Translations under genes and position numbers: made by a program
The notes under the pieces: model-generated
Told to the model about the DNA's origin: nothing
Seen by the model: the letters and a program-made list of their open reading frames with translations, nothing else
Database searches by the model: none
Assembly: GCF_000829415.1 (NCBI RefSeq)
Contig: NZ_AP014637.1
Coordinates: 1,042,501 to 1,106,500, forward strand
Source of the DNA: Pseudomonas sp. StFLB209
Lineage (GTDB): Bacteria; Pseudomonadota; Gammaproteobacteria; Pseudomonadales; Pseudomonadaceae
Direction of reading: 5' to 3'
DNA length: 64,000 nucleotides
Shown here: piece by piece, positions 38,833-48,135 of the stretch
Layout: the number at the start of each line of letters is the position of its first letter
Numbering within the stretch: the first letter of the stretch is position 1

Positions 38833-40530
38833 ATGTCTGATGTTGTCCTCAGCGGTCTGGCCAAGCAACTGGTCGCTTCCGAGCTGTTAACCGAAAAAGC
38901 CGCCCAGCAGGCCTCCCAGCAGGCGCGCCGCGACAAGGTTTCGCTGATTACCTATCTGGTCCAGCACAAGCTGGTGAAAAGCCTGACACTGGCCGAGATG
39001 GCTTCCGAGCAATTCGGTGTGCCATTCATGGACCTGCACAGCCTCGACAAGGACGGCCAGCCCAAAGGACTGGTCAGCGAAAAGCTGGTGCGCCAGCATC
39101 ACGCCCTGCCGCTCTGGCGGCGCGGCAACAAGCTGTTCATTGGCGTGTCGGACCCGACCAACCATCAAGCTGTTACCGATATCCAGTTCAGCACCGGCCT
39201 GAATACCGAAGCCATTCTGGTTGAAGACGATAAGCTCAGCGATGCCATCGAGCGCCTGTTCGATACCGGTGGGGGCCTTGCAGAAATTGGCGACATTGAT
39301 CTAAACGTCGATCTGGAGCCTACCGATAATCTCAAAGAAACATCGCTCAGCGCCCAAAGCGATGCCGACGACGCGCCGGTGGTGCGCTTCGTCAACAAGA
39401 TGCTGCTCGATGCCATTCGCCTGGGCTCTTCGGACCTGCACTTCGAGCCCTATGAAAAGAGCTACCGGGTACGCTTTCGCACCGATGGCATCCTGCATGA
39501 AGCCGCCAAACCGCCGATTCAGTTGGCCGGGCGGATTGCCGCACGCCTGAAGGTGATGGCCAGCCTGGATATTTCCGAGCGGCGCAAGCCGCAGGACGGG
39601 CGGGTCAAGTTGCGCATTTCCAATAACAAGGCCATCGATTTCCGGATGAACACCCTGCCCACTCTGTGGGGCGAAAAGATCGTGATGCGGATTCTCGACT
39701 CTGCCAGTGCGAAGATGGGTATCGACGCCCTGGGCTACGAACCGGATCAGAAAGCCCTGTACCTGGAAGCGCTCAAGCAACCGCAAGGCATGATTCTGGT
39801 CACCGGCCCGACCGGCTCGGGCAAGACCGTGTCGCTGTACACCGGCCTGAATATTCTCAATACCGTGGGCATCAATATTTCCACCGCCGAAGACCCGGTG
39901 GAGATCAACCTCGAAGGCATCAACCAGGTCAACGTCAACCCGCGCCAGGGCATGGACTTCGCCCAGGCCCTGCGAGCGTTTTTGCGTCAGGACCCGGACG
40001 TGATCATGGTCGGCGAGATCCGCGACCTGGAAACCGCCGAAATCGCTATCAAGGCCTCGCAGACCGGCCATATGGTGCTCTCGACCCTGCACACCAACAG
40101 CGCGGCAGAAACCCTTACGCGCCTGCACCATATGGGCGTGGCTTCGTTCAACATTGCCACCGCGATCAACCTGATCATTGCCCAGCGGCTGGCCCGCAAG
40201 CTGTGCAAGCATTGCCGCAAAGAGATCGAAGTGCCGCACGACACCCTGCTTAAAGAAGGCTTCAGCGAGGCGCAGATCGGCACCTTTACCCTGTACGCGC
40301 CGGTCGGTTGCGAGCAGTGCAATGGCGGCTATAAGGGCCGGGTGGGGATCTACGAGGTGGTGAAGAAAACCCCGGAACTGGAACGGATCATCATGGAAGA
40401 AGGCAATGCCCTGCAAATCGCCGCGCAGATGCGCAAGGACGGCTTCAATGACCTGCGCACCTCTGGTCTGGTGAAAGTGATGCAGGGCGTTACCAGCCTG
40501 GAAGAAGTCAACCGGGTGACCAAGGACTAA
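38833..40530 (+). CDS. pilB: Type IV pilus extension ATPase PilB
   Basis: Hexameric cytoplasmic motor powering pilus assembly, 565 aa. An N-terminal MshEN-type domain (SLVTYL-like helices, LWRRGNKLFIGVSDP) precedes the ATPase core with Walker A GPTGSGKTVS, Asp-box, Walker B VIMVGEIRDLETAEIA and His-box TLHTNSAAETL. A tetracysteine zinc site is CKHC...CEQC (about residues 458-497). The ATG at 38833 (MSDVVLSGLAKQL) matches the family. It begins pilBCD-coaE-yacG. Confidence 0.97.
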   Translation: MSDVVLSGLAKQLVASELLTEKAAQQASQQARRDKVSLITYLVQHKLVKSLTLAEMASEQFGVPFMDLHSLDKDGQPKGLVSEKLVRQHHALPLWRRGNKLFIGVSDPTNHQAVTDIQFSTGLNTEAILVEDDKLSDAIERLFDTGGGLAEIGDIDLNVDLEPTDNLKETSLSAQSDADDAPVVRFVNKMLLDAIRLGSSDLHFEPYEKSYRVRFRTDGILHEAAKPPIQLAGRIAARLKVMASLDISERRKPQDGRVKLRISNNKAIDFRMNTLPTLWGEKIVMRILDSASAKMGIDALGYEPDQKALYLEALKQPQGMILVTGPTGSGKTVSLYTGLNILNTVGINISTAEDPVEINLEGINQVNVNPRQGMDFAQALRAFLRQDPDVIMVGEIRDLETAEIAIKASQTGHMVLSTLHTNSAAETLTRLHHMGVASFNIATAINLIIAQRLARKLCKHCRKEIEVPHDTLLKEGFSEAQIGTFTLYAPVGCEQCNGGYKGRVGIYEVVKKTPELERIIMEEGNALQIAAQMRKDGFNDLRTSGLVKVMQGVTSLEEVNRVTKD

Positions 40531-40532
40531 GC

Positions 40533-41753
40533 ATGGCCAAGAAGGCAGTCAAACTCAGTACCTTCAATTGGGAAGGCCTGGACCGCAAAGGCGCCAAGGT
40601 GCGTGGCGAGATGGACGGTCACAACCCGGCACTGATCAAGGCCCAGTTGCGCAAGCAGGGCATCAACCCGACCAAGGTGCGCAAAAAATCCACCTCGATC
40701 TTTGGCAGCCGGGGCAAAAAGATCAAACCGCTGGATATCGCCTTCTTCTCACGGCAGATGGCGACCATGATGAAAGCCGGCGTGCCGCTGCTGCAGTCGT
40801 TCGACATCATTGCCGAAGGCTCGGAAAAACCGGCCATGCGCGTGCTGGTCGAGTCGCTGAAGCAGGACGTGGCAGCCGGTAACAGCTTTGCCACCGCACT
40901 GCGCCAGAAGCCGCAGTATTTCGACGAGCTGTATTGCAACCTGGTGGACGCCGGCGAACAGGCCGGTGCCCTTGAAGCGTTGCTGGACCGGGTCGCCACC
41001 TACAAGGAAAAAACCGAAGCGCTCAAGGCCAAGATCAAGAAAGCCATGACCTATCCGGCAGCGGTGATGATAGTGGCGGCCATCGTCTCGTCGATTCTGT
41101 TGATCAAGGTCGTGCCGCAATTCAAGTCGGTGTTCGAAGGCTTCGGTGCCGAGCTACCGGCCTTTACCCTGATGGTGATTGGCCTTTCCGAAGTATTTGA
41201 ACAATGGTGGTACATCATCCTCGGCGGGCTGATCGGCGGGATTTTTCTGTTCCTGCGCAGCTACAACAACTCGCAGAAATTCCGCGATACGGTTGACCGT
41301 TTTCTGCTCAAGCTACCGCTGGTAGGCCCGCTGATCTACAAGTCCTCCGTGGCGCGCTATGCCCGCACCCTGGCCACGACCTTTGCCGCCGGCGTGCCGC
41401 TGGTCGAAGCGCTGGACTCGGTGGCCGGTGCGACCGGCAACGTGGTGTTCAAGAATGCGGTATACAAGGTCAAGCAGGACGTGGCGACCGGTATGCAACT
41501 GAACTTCTCGATGCGCTCGACCAATGTATTTCCCAGCCTGGCGATCCAGATGACCGCCATCGGCGAAGAATCTGGCGCACTGGACAGCATGCTCGACAAG
41601 GTCGCGACCTACTACGAAGACGAAGTGGACAATATGGTCAATAACCTCACCACCCTGATGGAGCCGATGATCATGGCGGTACTGGGGGTGATTGTCGGCG
41701 GCCTGGTGATCGCCATGTACCTGCCGATCTTCAAACTGGGGGCGGCGGTCTGA
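40533..41753 (+). CDS. pilC: Type IV pilus inner-membrane platform protein PilC
   Basis: Platform protein linking the PilB/PilT motors to pilin assembly, 406 aa. Two tandem T2SF domains (about residues 75-195 and 280-400) each begin FFSRQMATMMKAGVPLLQSF-like sequence and contain a hydrophobic helix; three membrane segments are visible (AVMIVAAIVSSILLIKVV, WWYIILGGLIGGIFLFL, MIMAVLGVIVGGLVIAMYL). It starts two bases after pilB. Confidence 0.97.
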   Translation: MAKKAVKLSTFNWEGLDRKGAKVRGEMDGHNPALIKAQLRKQGINPTKVRKKSTSIFGSRGKKIKPLDIAFFSRQMATMMKAGVPLLQSFDIIAEGSEKPAMRVLVESLKQDVAAGNSFATALRQKPQYFDELYCNLVDAGEQAGALEALLDRVATYKEKTEALKAKIKKAMTYPAAVMIVAAIVSSILLIKVVPQFKSVFEGFGAELPAFTLMVIGLSEVFEQWWYIILGGLIGGIFLFLRSYNNSQKFRDTVDRFLLKLPLVGPLIYKSSVARYARTLATTFAAGVPLVEALDSVAGATGNVVFKNAVYKVKQDVATGMQLNFSMRSTNVFPSLAIQMTAIGEESGALDSMLDKVATYYEDEVDNMVNNLTTLMEPMIMAVLGVIVGGLVIAMYLPIFKLGAAV

Positions 41754-41754
41754 C

Positions 41755-42627
41755 ATGTCACTGGCCGAATTTCTGGCCGCCTCCCCGGCGGCCTTTATCG
41801 TTTGCACCCTGCTGCTCGGCCTGCTGGTCGGCAGCTTCCTGAATGTGGTGATCCACCGCCTGCCGAAGATGATGCTGCGCGACTGGCAGACTCAGGCCCG
41901 TGAAGTGCTTGAGCTGCCCGCAGAACCGGCCCCGGCGCGCTACAACCTGATCCTGCCGCATTCCGCTTGCCCGCATTGTGAACACCGTGTCCGCCCCTGG
42001 GAAAACGTGCCGGTCATCAGTTGGTTGCTGCTCAAGGGCCGCTGTTCCAGTTGCCGGGCGCCGATCAGTAAACGCTACCCGTTGGTCGAGCTGGCGTGCG
42101 GGGTATTATCGGCCGGCGTCGCCTGGCACTTCGGCTTCGGCTGGCAATGCGCAGCAATGCTGGTGCTGGGCTGGGGTCTGTTGGCCATGAGCCTGATCGA
42201 TGCCGATCACCAGTTGCTCCCCGACAGCCTGGTGCTGCCGCTGTTGTGGCTGGGCCTGATCGTCAACAGCTTCGGCCTGTTCACGACCCTCGGCGATGCG
42301 CTGTGGGGGGCGGTGGCCGGTTACCTGTCGTTGTGGACGGTGTTCTGGCTATTCAAGCTGCTGACCGGCAAGGAAGGCATGGGTTATGGCGACTTCAAGC
42401 TATTGGCCATGCTCGGCGCCTGGGGCGGCTGGCAGATCCTGCCGCTGACCATTTTGCTGTCGTCACTGGTCGGCGCGCTGCTGGGCATGATTTTGCTGCG
42501 TCTGCGCCGCCATCAGGCGGGCACGCCAATGCCTTTTGGTCCTTATCTGGCCATCGCGGGGTGGATCGCTTTGCTATGGGGTGGTCAAATAACCGACTCC
42601 TATCTGCAATTTGCCGGTTTTAAATGA
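41755..42627 (+). CDS. pilD: Prepilin peptidase / N-methyltransferase PilD
   Basis: Inner-membrane aspartyl protease that cleaves prepilin leaders and methylates the new N-terminus, for PilA, minor pilins and type II pseudopilins. 290 aa. The cytoplasmic zinc-binding loop has two CxxC motifs (CPHC and CSSC). The catalytic aspartates are in DADHQLLPD and GYGDFKLLA. It starts one base after the pilC stop and overlaps coaE by four bases. Confidence 0.97.
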   Translation: MSLAEFLAASPAAFIVCTLLLGLLVGSFLNVVIHRLPKMMLRDWQTQAREVLELPAEPAPARYNLILPHSACPHCEHRVRPWENVPVISWLLLKGRCSSCRAPISKRYPLVELACGVLSAGVAWHFGFGWQCAAMLVLGWGLLAMSLIDADHQLLPDSLVLPLLWLGLIVNSFGLFTTLGDALWGAVAGYLSLWTVFWLFKLLTGKEGMGYGDFKLLAMLGAWGGWQILPLTILLSSLVGALLGMILLRLRRHQAGTPMPFGPYLAIAGWIALLWGGQITDSYLQFAGFK

Positions 42628-43244
42628 CCCACCCTGTTAACACCCCCTGGATTCTCGGCCTGACCGGCGGTATCGGCAGCGGCAAGAGCGCTGCGGCGCA
42701 GTGCTTTATCGACCTGGGTATCCATACCGTCGACGCTGACCACGCCGCCCGCTGGGTGGTCGAACCCGGCCGCCCGGCGCTGGCAAAAATCGTCGAACAC
42801 TTCGGCCCGCAGGTGCTGCAAGCCAGTGGCGAGCTGGACCGGACTGCATTGCGCCGTTTGATATTCAGCGACCCCGAACAACGCCGTTGGCTCGAAGCAC
42901 TGCTGCACCCGTTGGTGCGCGAAGAGATCGCCAGCTACCTGAGCCGCGCCGAATCGCCCTATGCCATTCTGGTGTCGCCGCTGCTGATCGAGTCCGGGCA
43001 ATACCAGACCACCCAGCGCGTGCTGGTGATCGATGCGCCCGTCGAGCTGCAGATCGCCCGAACCATGCAGCGTGATGCCAGCAGCGCCGAACAGGTGCAG
43101 GCCATTGTCAAGGTTCAGGCCCAGCGCGAGGAGCGCTTGCGCCATGCTGACGATGTACTGGTCAACGACCGCGACCCGGCCTGGCTGAAAAGCGAGGTCG
43201 AGCGCCTGCATCACTTTTATCTGACCCTGACAGGAGGCCACTGA
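42624..43244 (+). CDS. coaE: Dephospho-CoA kinase
   Basis: Last step of coenzyme A synthesis; 206 aa. P-loop [25 protein letters not shown] and HPLVREEI motifs are present. ATGA overlap with pilD and TGATG overlap with yacG couple the three. Confidence 0.97.
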   Translation: MTHPVNTPWILGLTGGIGSGKSAAAQCFIDLGIHTVDADHAARWVVEPGRPALAKIVEHFGPQVLQASGELDRTALRRLIFSDPEQRRWLEALLHPLVREEIASYLSRAESPYAILVSPLLIESGQYQTTQRVLVIDAPVELQIARTMQRDASSAEQVQAIVKVQAQREERLRHADDVLVNDRDPAWLKSEVERLHHFYLTLTGGH

Positions 43245-43453
43245 TGAGCCAACCCATGACCGTACAGTGCCCCACCTGCGGCGCCCCCGTTGAATGGAGC
43301 GCCGCCAGCCCGACCCGGCCATTTTGTTCGGAGCGCTGCAAGCTGATCGATCTGGGCGCCTGGGCGGCTGAAGAGCACGCCATCCCGGTGGCACCGGATG
43401 CCGAAGACGAGCTTTTTTCCGCTGACCTGGAAAGGCCGTTTCGCGAACATTGA
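43244..43453 (+). CDS. yacG: DNA gyrase inhibitor YacG
   Basis: 69-residue zinc protein that binds the GyrB C-terminal domain. Four cysteines in CPTCG and [14 protein letters not shown] form the zinc site. The acidic C-terminus ([15 protein letters not shown]) is normal. Last gene of the pilBCD unit; a REPIN follows 50 bases later. Confidence 0.95.
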   Translation: MSQPMTVQCPTCGAPVEWSAASPTRPFCSERCKLIDLGAWAAEEHAIPVAPDAEDELFSADLERPFREH

Positions 43454-43503
43454 TGGTCAGGAGCCTGTAGGCTCTGGCACAGCACTATCGCGCTGCACAC
43501 CCC

Positions 43504-43566
43504 GTAGGAGCGGCTTCAGCCGCGAAGCTTTAGCGGCGAAGCCTTCGCCGCTAAAGCGGCTCCTAC
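43504..43566. repeat. REPIN (inverted REP doublet)
   Basis: A REP unit starting GTAGGAGCGGCTTCAGCCGC (43504-43528) faces an inverted copy ending GCGGCTCCTAC (43541-43566). The centre is a 15-bp perfect palindrome (43527-43541/43543-43557). Located between convergent yacG and the periplasmic-protein gene. This is the classic pseudomonad REP type spread by RAYT transposases. Confidence 0.92.
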
Positions 43567-43571
43567 AGGCA

Positions 43572-44039
43572 TCAATGTATGGGCTGTTCCAGTGCCTTGC
43601 GCAGCGCCTGGGCATCACTGAACTGCTGCTGGCTGAGCAGCTTGCCGTCACGCAATTGCAGCCACAGGACTTTATCCTCGTCACCGGCATAGCGCGGCGC
43701 GATCTGTGATTCACGGTCCAGCATCACCCGGTACGAATAGTCGCGCATCTTCGGAATGGCGAACATTTTGGCGATGATGGCCGGCATTTTCTGAATGTCA
43801 GCGACAAACACCGTGTTACGCGCCTCCAGATAGCCCTTGGGCTTGCCCTCCAGCGCCGCATTGACCAGTTTGGCGGCGTCCATGCTGCGCGCTACCAGCA
43901 GGGTCTGGGCCTGGTCGGTCAAGGTGTAGGGCTGATCGTACTGGTCAAGCAGTGTCCAGGGTTGCAGACGCTCGCCAACTTCGACGGCCTGAGCGGCCAT
44001 AGGCAGCAGGGCCAGCAGCAGGATGGGCAGAATTTTCAA
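43572..44039 (-). CDS. Conserved periplasmic protein of unknown function
   Basis: 155 residues with a signal peptide (KILPILLLALLPMAAQAVEV, cleavage after AQA). The mature part has a thioredoxin-like flavour (PWTLLDQYDQPYTL, then VARSMDAAKLVNAAL) but no CxxC, so catalysis as a redoxin is unlikely. The best start is TTG at 44039, eight bases from TTGAGGA; an ATG lies 25 codons up without a good site. It is divergent from the DUF1780 gene. Present beside coaE/yacG in other pseudomonads. Confidence 0.75.
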   Translation of the reverse strand: MKILPILLLALLPMAAQAVEVGERLQPWTLLDQYDQPYTLTDQAQTLLVARSMDAAKLVNAALEGKPKGYLEARNTVFVADIQKMPAIIAKMFAIPKMRDYSYRVMLDRESQIAPRYAGDEDKVLWLQLRDGKLLSQQQFSDAQALRKALEQPIH

Positions 44040-44139
44040 GGCGTTGTCCTCAAGGCAATGGATGACGGCGATTGTGCGCCTGTCTGGCGCATGGCAGGCT
44101 ACAGGCATATTCACTTTCAGTCACCGCGACGCGACGGCT

Positions 44140-44769
44140 ATGGATGATTCAGATTACCTGCGCCTGCTGACCAGCCAGGCCGAACAAGCCAATGCGTTTC
44201 TGTCCAACGCACGCAAATGGGAGCGTGAGCGCTGGGTCTGCCAGCGCCTGCTGCAAGGCCTGAATATCCCCTATCGCCACGAAGACTTTCTGCCAGCCGA
44301 ACAGGAGCCGCCGGATGTGCTGTTCTTCGATGCGCGCTTTGAGGTGTTTTTCGTGCTCGACGAAGGCCGGCGTCTGAACGATGAATGGCGCGAAGAACTG
44401 CAACGTCGCCGCAGTGCTTTCTCGCTCAGCCAGCTGGTGCGCCGCGAGACCAAGCCCAAACGGGTGCCGGCCCCTGCCCTGCTGCGCCGGCTGGCCCCGA
44501 CCCTGCTCAAAAAGGCCAGCAACTACCAGGAACGCGGTCTGGACCTGGGCGCGCTGGACATCATTGCCTTTGCCAGCCTCAAGCGCGAAGCGCTGGACCT
44601 CAATAGCCACTTTCCGCCGCCCACCGAATACCTGCGCCAGGGCTGGCGTTCGCTGTCGCTGGTCGGCCCCAATTTTGCCAGGGTGCTGTTCGCGCACCCT
44701 GGCGCACCGGACTTTCTGCGTACCAACCTGGGCCGCACGGTGGTTTTCGACGTAGGAATCAGCCTGTGA
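44140..44769 (+). CDS. DUF1780 family protein
   Basis: 209-residue cytosolic protein conserved in pseudomonads. Charged and aromatic N-terminus (NARKWERERWVCQRLL), then DVLFFDARFEVFFVLDEGRRLNDEWR, which resembles a PD-(D/E)xK-like beta strand arrangement but without a definite active site. Start ATG at 44140. It overlaps the MOSC gene by four bases (GTGA), so the two are probably co-translated. No known function. Confidence 0.82.
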   Translation: MDDSDYLRLLTSQAEQANAFLSNARKWERERWVCQRLLQGLNIPYRHEDFLPAEQEPPDVLFFDARFEVFFVLDEGRRLNDEWREELQRRRSAFSLSQLVRRETKPKRVPAPALLRRLAPTLLKKASNYQERGLDLGALDIIAFASLKREALDLNSHFPPPTEYLRQGWRSLSLVGPNFARVLFAHPGAPDFLRTNLGRTVVFDVGISL

Positions 44770-45266
44770 TCAGCCCATTGCAGCAATTATTGGCCGAGGT
44801 GCCGCAAACCGGCCAGGTCCGCTGGATCGGGGTACGCCCGCAGGCCCGTGGTGCCATGCTGGAACTGGACGCTGTCGAAGCACGTCGTGAGGCTGGCCTG
44901 ACCGGCGATCACGCGCGCCCCGGCCCGCGCAATGCCCGCCAGGTGACGCTGATTCAGTGGGAACATCTGGCCGTCATCAGCGCCCTGCTGGGACGCCCTG
45001 CGGACCAACCCATCCTGCCCCAGGACCTGCGCCGCAACCTGGTGATCAGCGGCATCAACCTGTTCAGCCTCAAAGGCCGTCGCTTTCGGGTGGGCCAGGC
45101 GATTCTGGAAACCACCGGCTGGTGCCAGCCATGCGCACGGCTGGAGCAAAATCTGGGCGTTGGCACCTTTCAGGCAGTGCGCGGGCATGGCGGAATCACT
45201 GCGCGAGTGATACAAAGCGGAATCATTCGCTTATGCGACGATCTGCAGGTTGAGCCATTGAGCTGA
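44766..45266 (+). CDS. MOSC-domain protein
   Basis: 166 residues forming a stand-alone MOSC (molybdenum-cofactor sulfurase C-terminal) domain. Motifs GLTGDHARPGPRNARQVTLI, LRRNLVISGINLFSLKGRRF and TGWCQPCARLE with the conserved cysteine fit YiiM/YuaD-like proteins, which handle sulfur or reduce N-hydroxylated substrates. GTG start inside the DUF1780 stop. Substrate not known. Confidence 0.87.
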   Translation: MISPLQQLLAEVPQTGQVRWIGVRPQARGAMLELDAVEARREAGLTGDHARPGPRNARQVTLIQWEHLAVISALLGRPADQPILPQDLRRNLVISGINLFSLKGRRFRVGQAILETTGWCQPCARLEQNLGVGTFQAVRGHGGITARVIQSGIIRLCDDLQVEPLS

Positions 45267-45518
45267 TCCGCCCTGTGGCCTATCGAGCCGAGGCGTCGTC
45301 CATGAACCACTTGTTATCCGAGCAGTCTCAATTGTCCAGTGTGTCAGCACAGCCTCCGTATCCGGTAGAGCGCCAGCCTCGCAAGGCTTCGGCAGCTCCC
45401 GTGCGGCCATCTGTGGCTTGCCGCCTGACTGCTCTGGATATTCGATCCGCCGCTCTGAGCCGCGCTGCGCTCGCGAAGATCGTTATCACCGATTTCCTTA
45501 ACCTTCCGAGTAATCCCT

Positions 45519-46817
45519 ATGACTCATCGTATTGTTATCGTCGGCGGCGGCGCCGGCGGTCTCGAACTGGCTACCCGCCTGGGTAAAACCCTGGGCAAAA
45601 AAGGCACCGCCAGCGTGACCCTGGTAGACGCCAACCTGACCCACATCTGGAAACCGCTGCTGCATGAAGTGGCGGCCGGCTCGTTGAACTCCTACGAGGA
45701 CGAGCTGAACTACGTGGCTCAGGCCAAGTGGAGCCACTTTCAGTTCCAGCTCGGGCGCATGAGCGGCCTGGACCGCGCCAACCGCAAAATCCACCTGGCG
45801 GCCACGCAGGATGAGCACGGTGAGGTGCTGGTGCCCGCACGTAGCCTGGACTACGACACTCTGGTGTTGGCGGTGGGCAGCACCACCAATGATTTCGGCA
45901 CCCTGGGGGCAGCCGAGCATTGCCTGTTCCTCGACACCCGCAAGCAGGCCGAGCGCTTTCACCAGCAATTGCTCAACCTCTATTTGCGCGCCCACGCCGG
46001 CCAGGCAGACAGCGCCCAGGAGATTAGCGTGGCCATCGTCGGCGCTGGCGCCACGGGGGTAGAGCTGGCTGCCGAGCTGCATAACGCCGCCCATGAACTG
46101 GCTGCCTACGGCCTGGGCCAGATCAAACCGGAAAACCTGCGCATTACTGTGATCGAGGCAGGCCCACGCGTACTGCCGGCCCTGCCCGAACGTATCGGCG
46201 GCCCGGTACACCAGACCCTGGAAAAACTCGGGGTTACCGTGCTGACCAACTCGGCAGTCAGTGAAGTGACTGCCGATAGCCTGGTGACCAGTAGCGGCCA
46301 GGTGATTCCGGCAACGCTCAAGGTCTGGGCGGCGGGCATTCGCGCACCGGGCTTTTTGCAGGACATCGACGGCCTGGAAACCAACCGTATCAATCAACTG
46401 CAAGTGCTGGCGACCCTGCAGACCACCCGCGACGAAAACATCTTCGCCTTCGGCGACTGCGCAGCCTGCCCGCAAAAAGGCACTGATCGCAACGTCCCGC
46501 CACGCGCCCAGGCCGCCCATCAGCAAGCCTCACTGCTGGTCAAATCGCTGCGCTTGCGCATTGAGGGCAAGGCGTTGCCGGAGTACAGCTACAAGGACTA
46601 CGGCTCGCTGATCTCGCTGTCGCGCTTCTCGGCGGTAGGCAACCTGATGGGCAACCTGACCGGCAGCGTCATGCTTGAAGGCTGGCTGGCGCGGATGTTC
46701 TACATCTCGCTGTACCGCATGCACCAGATGGCCCTGTATGGCACCTTCCGCACCTTGATGCTGATGCTCGGCAGCCGGATCGGCAAAGGCACCGAGCCAC
46801 GAATGAAACTGCATTGA
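45519..46817 (+). CDS. ndh: Type II NADH dehydrogenase (NAD(P)/FAD-dependent oxidoreductase)
   Basis: Non-proton-pumping NADH:quinone oxidoreductase on the inner membrane's cytosolic face. 432 aa. FAD-binding VIVGGGAGGLELATRLG at the N-terminus, NAD-binding VAIVGAGATGVELAAEL (~residue 175), FAD contact IFAFGDCAA and an amphipathic C-terminus (RMFYISLYRMHQMALYG) for membrane attachment. The 250-base upstream gap shows no gene. Confidence 0.94.
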   Translation: MTHRIVIVGGGAGGLELATRLGKTLGKKGTASVTLVDANLTHIWKPLLHEVAAGSLNSYEDELNYVAQAKWSHFQFQLGRMSGLDRANRKIHLAATQDEHGEVLVPARSLDYDTLVLAVGSTTNDFGTLGAAEHCLFLDTRKQAERFHQQLLNLYLRAHAGQADSAQEISVAIVGAGATGVELAAELHNAAHELAAYGLGQIKPENLRITVIEAGPRVLPALPERIGGPVHQTLEKLGVTVLTNSAVSEVTADSLVTSSGQVIPATLKVWAAGIRAPGFLQDIDGLETNRINQLQVLATLQTTRDENIFAFGDCAACPQKGTDRNVPPRAQAAHQQASLLVKSLRLRIEGKALPEYSYKDYGSLISLSRFSAVGNLMGNLTGSVMLEGWLARMFYISLYRMHQMALYGTFRTLMLMLGSRIGKGTEPRMKLH

Positions 46818-46848
46818 TGCCTTCGCAACCCTAGCCACCGGGAACAAC

Positions 46849-46912
46849 TGTAGGACCGGCCGGGCGGCGACCGGCTTTAGCCGGGAAGCCTTAGCAGCGC
46901 CGCCCGGCCGCT
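46849..46912. repeat. REP-like palindrome downstream of ndh
   Basis: GGCCGGGCGGCG (46858-46869) is repeated in inverse at 46898-46909, enclosing CCGGCTTTAGCCGGGAAG, a REP core variant of the GGCTTTAGCC type. It resembles a diverged REPIN. Confidence 0.65.
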
Positions 46913-46918
46913 GCTACC

Positions 46919-46947
46919 GGCTGGGCAACAGCCCAGCCGCAATTTTC
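46919..46947 (+). terminator. terminator-like hairpin after ndh
   Basis: GGCTGGGC-AACA-GCCCAGCC (46919-46938), perfect 8-bp stem, then GCAATTTTCTT. About 100 bases past the ndh stop, after the REP palindrome. Confidence 0.6.
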
Positions 46948-47024
46948 TTGAATCAACGCCTTGAGCCATCTGTCACATCTGTTGAAGCCCGGATAACCGG
47001 TATGTTCATCAAGTGAGGTGTTGC

Positions 47025-47822
47025 ATGGATTTGGCTATCAAGGGGCGGGTCGCACTGATCAGCGGCGCCAGCGGTGGGATCGGGCTGGCCACGGCCCGGT
47101 TGTTGGGCGAGGAAGGCGTTCATCTGGTGCTCACCGACAAAGACACAGACGAGTTGCACAAAGCCTGTGCCGGCCTGCCAGGTGAACCGTTGCTGTGGGC
47201 CGCCGATATGACCAACCAGAAGCAGGTCGATCAGCTGGTGCAACACGCCGTCGACCGGTTTGGCCAGGTGGATATCGTGGTCCATACCGCAGGGGTTACC
47301 GGCGCTAAAGGCGATCCGCTGGAGCTGTCTGATGACGATTACCTGGAAGCCTGGGAAACCGATTTTTTCTCGGCGGTGCGGGTCGCCCGCGCCACCATCC
47401 CGGCCATGCGCAGCCGCAACTGGGGGCGTTTTGTCTGCATCACGTCCGAGAACGCCGTGCAGCCCTATTGGGAAGAGGCGGTCTATAACACGGCCAAGGC
47501 GGCACTGGCAGCGTTCATGAAGAATCTTTCGTACCAGGAAGCCAAGGACGGCGTGCTGTGCAACACCGTAGCACCGGCCTTTATCGAAACCGGCATGACC
47601 GACGGCATGATGGAAAAACGCGCTGAAGAACTCGGCGTGTCGTTTGAAGAAGCGGTGGAGAGTTTTCTGGAAGAGGAACGGCCAGGCATCGTACAGAAAC
47701 GCCGGGGCCAGCCTCAAGAAGTGGCTGCAGCCATCGCCTGGCTGGTGTCGGACCGGGCCAGCTTTGTGAACGGCAGCAATCTGCGGGTCGATGGCGGATC
47801 AGTACAAGCGGTGCAGAATTGA
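47025..47822 (+). CDS. Short-chain dehydrogenase/reductase
   Basis: 265-residue classical SDR. NAD(P)-binding SGASGGIGLATARL near the N-terminus, N-A-G-like HTAGVTG, catalytic S in CITSENAV and Y-x3-K in AVYNTAKAAL. An acidic residue after strand 2 (LTDKDTDEL) suggests NAD(H). The insertion EELGVSFEEAVESFLEEERPGI resembles acetoacetyl or hydroxybutyrate-type SDRs, but the substrate is unknown. The ATG at 47025 has GAGG upstream. Followed by a strong terminator. Confidence 0.9.
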   Translation: MDLAIKGRVALISGASGGIGLATARLLGEEGVHLVLTDKDTDELHKACAGLPGEPLLWAADMTNQKQVDQLVQHAVDRFGQVDIVVHTAGVTGAKGDPLELSDDDYLEAWETDFFSAVRVARATIPAMRSRNWGRFVCITSENAVQPYWEEAVYNTAKAALAAFMKNLSYQEAKDGVLCNTVAPAFIETGMTDGMMEKRAEELGVSFEEAVESFLEEERPGIVQKRRGQPQEVAAAIAWLVSDRASFVNGSNLRVDGGSVQAVQN

Positions 47823-47845
47823 CCGAAGATTTTTAACCTGAAATA

Positions 47846-47875
47846 AAAAAGGCGTCCTTTGCAGGACGCCTTTTT
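47846..47875 (+). terminator. bidirectional Rho-independent terminator between the SDR gene and the tRNA operon
   Basis: AAAAAGGCGTCCT-TTGC-AGGACGCCTTTTT, a 13-bp perfect stem with A and T runs, usable for the SDR gene (plus) and the tRNA operon (minus). Confidence 0.93.
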
Positions 47876-47881
47876 CAAATA

Positions 47882-47958
47882 TGGTCGGGGTGAGGGGATT
47901 CGAACTCCTGACATCCTGCTCCCAAAGCAGGCGCGCTACCGGGCTGCGCTACACCCCG
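47882..47958 (-). tRNA. tRNA-Pro (anticodon UGG), copy 1
   Basis: 77 nt with encoded CCA. Anticodon loop TTTGGGA between CCTGC and GCAGG gives UGG. T-arm GTTCGAATC present. Last tRNA of the minus-strand operon. Acceptor stem CGGGGTG/CACCCCG. Confidence 0.97.
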
Positions 47959-48054
47959 AGGTGACACAGAAAAACGCCCGTTAGGACGTTTTTCGAGGAT
48001 GATGCAACTGGCATCATCTCCCTAAGATTTGACCCAGTGTAGCAAGGTCAAAAA

Positions 48055-48130
48055 TGGTGGGTCGTGTAGGATTCGAACCTACGACCAATTGGTTAAAAGC
48101 CAACTGCTCTACCAACTGAGCTAACGACCC
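48055..48130 (-). tRNA. tRNA-Lys (anticodon UUU)
   Basis: 76 nt with encoded CCA. Acceptor GGGTCGT/ACGACCC, anticodon loop CTTTTAA gives UUU. It sits 96 bases from tRNA-Pro copy 1, the spacer carrying two perfect small hairpins (GAAAAACG/CGTTTTTC and GATGATGC/GCATCATC). Confidence 0.97.
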
Positions 48131-48135
48131 AAATA

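Noticed and set aside
45303..45518. A possible short gene upstream of ndh beginning MNHLLSEQSQLSS.
   Set aside because: The frame runs into ndh out of phase, codon use is unlike neighbours (many Ser/Arg), and it has no ribosome site; more likely the ndh leader.
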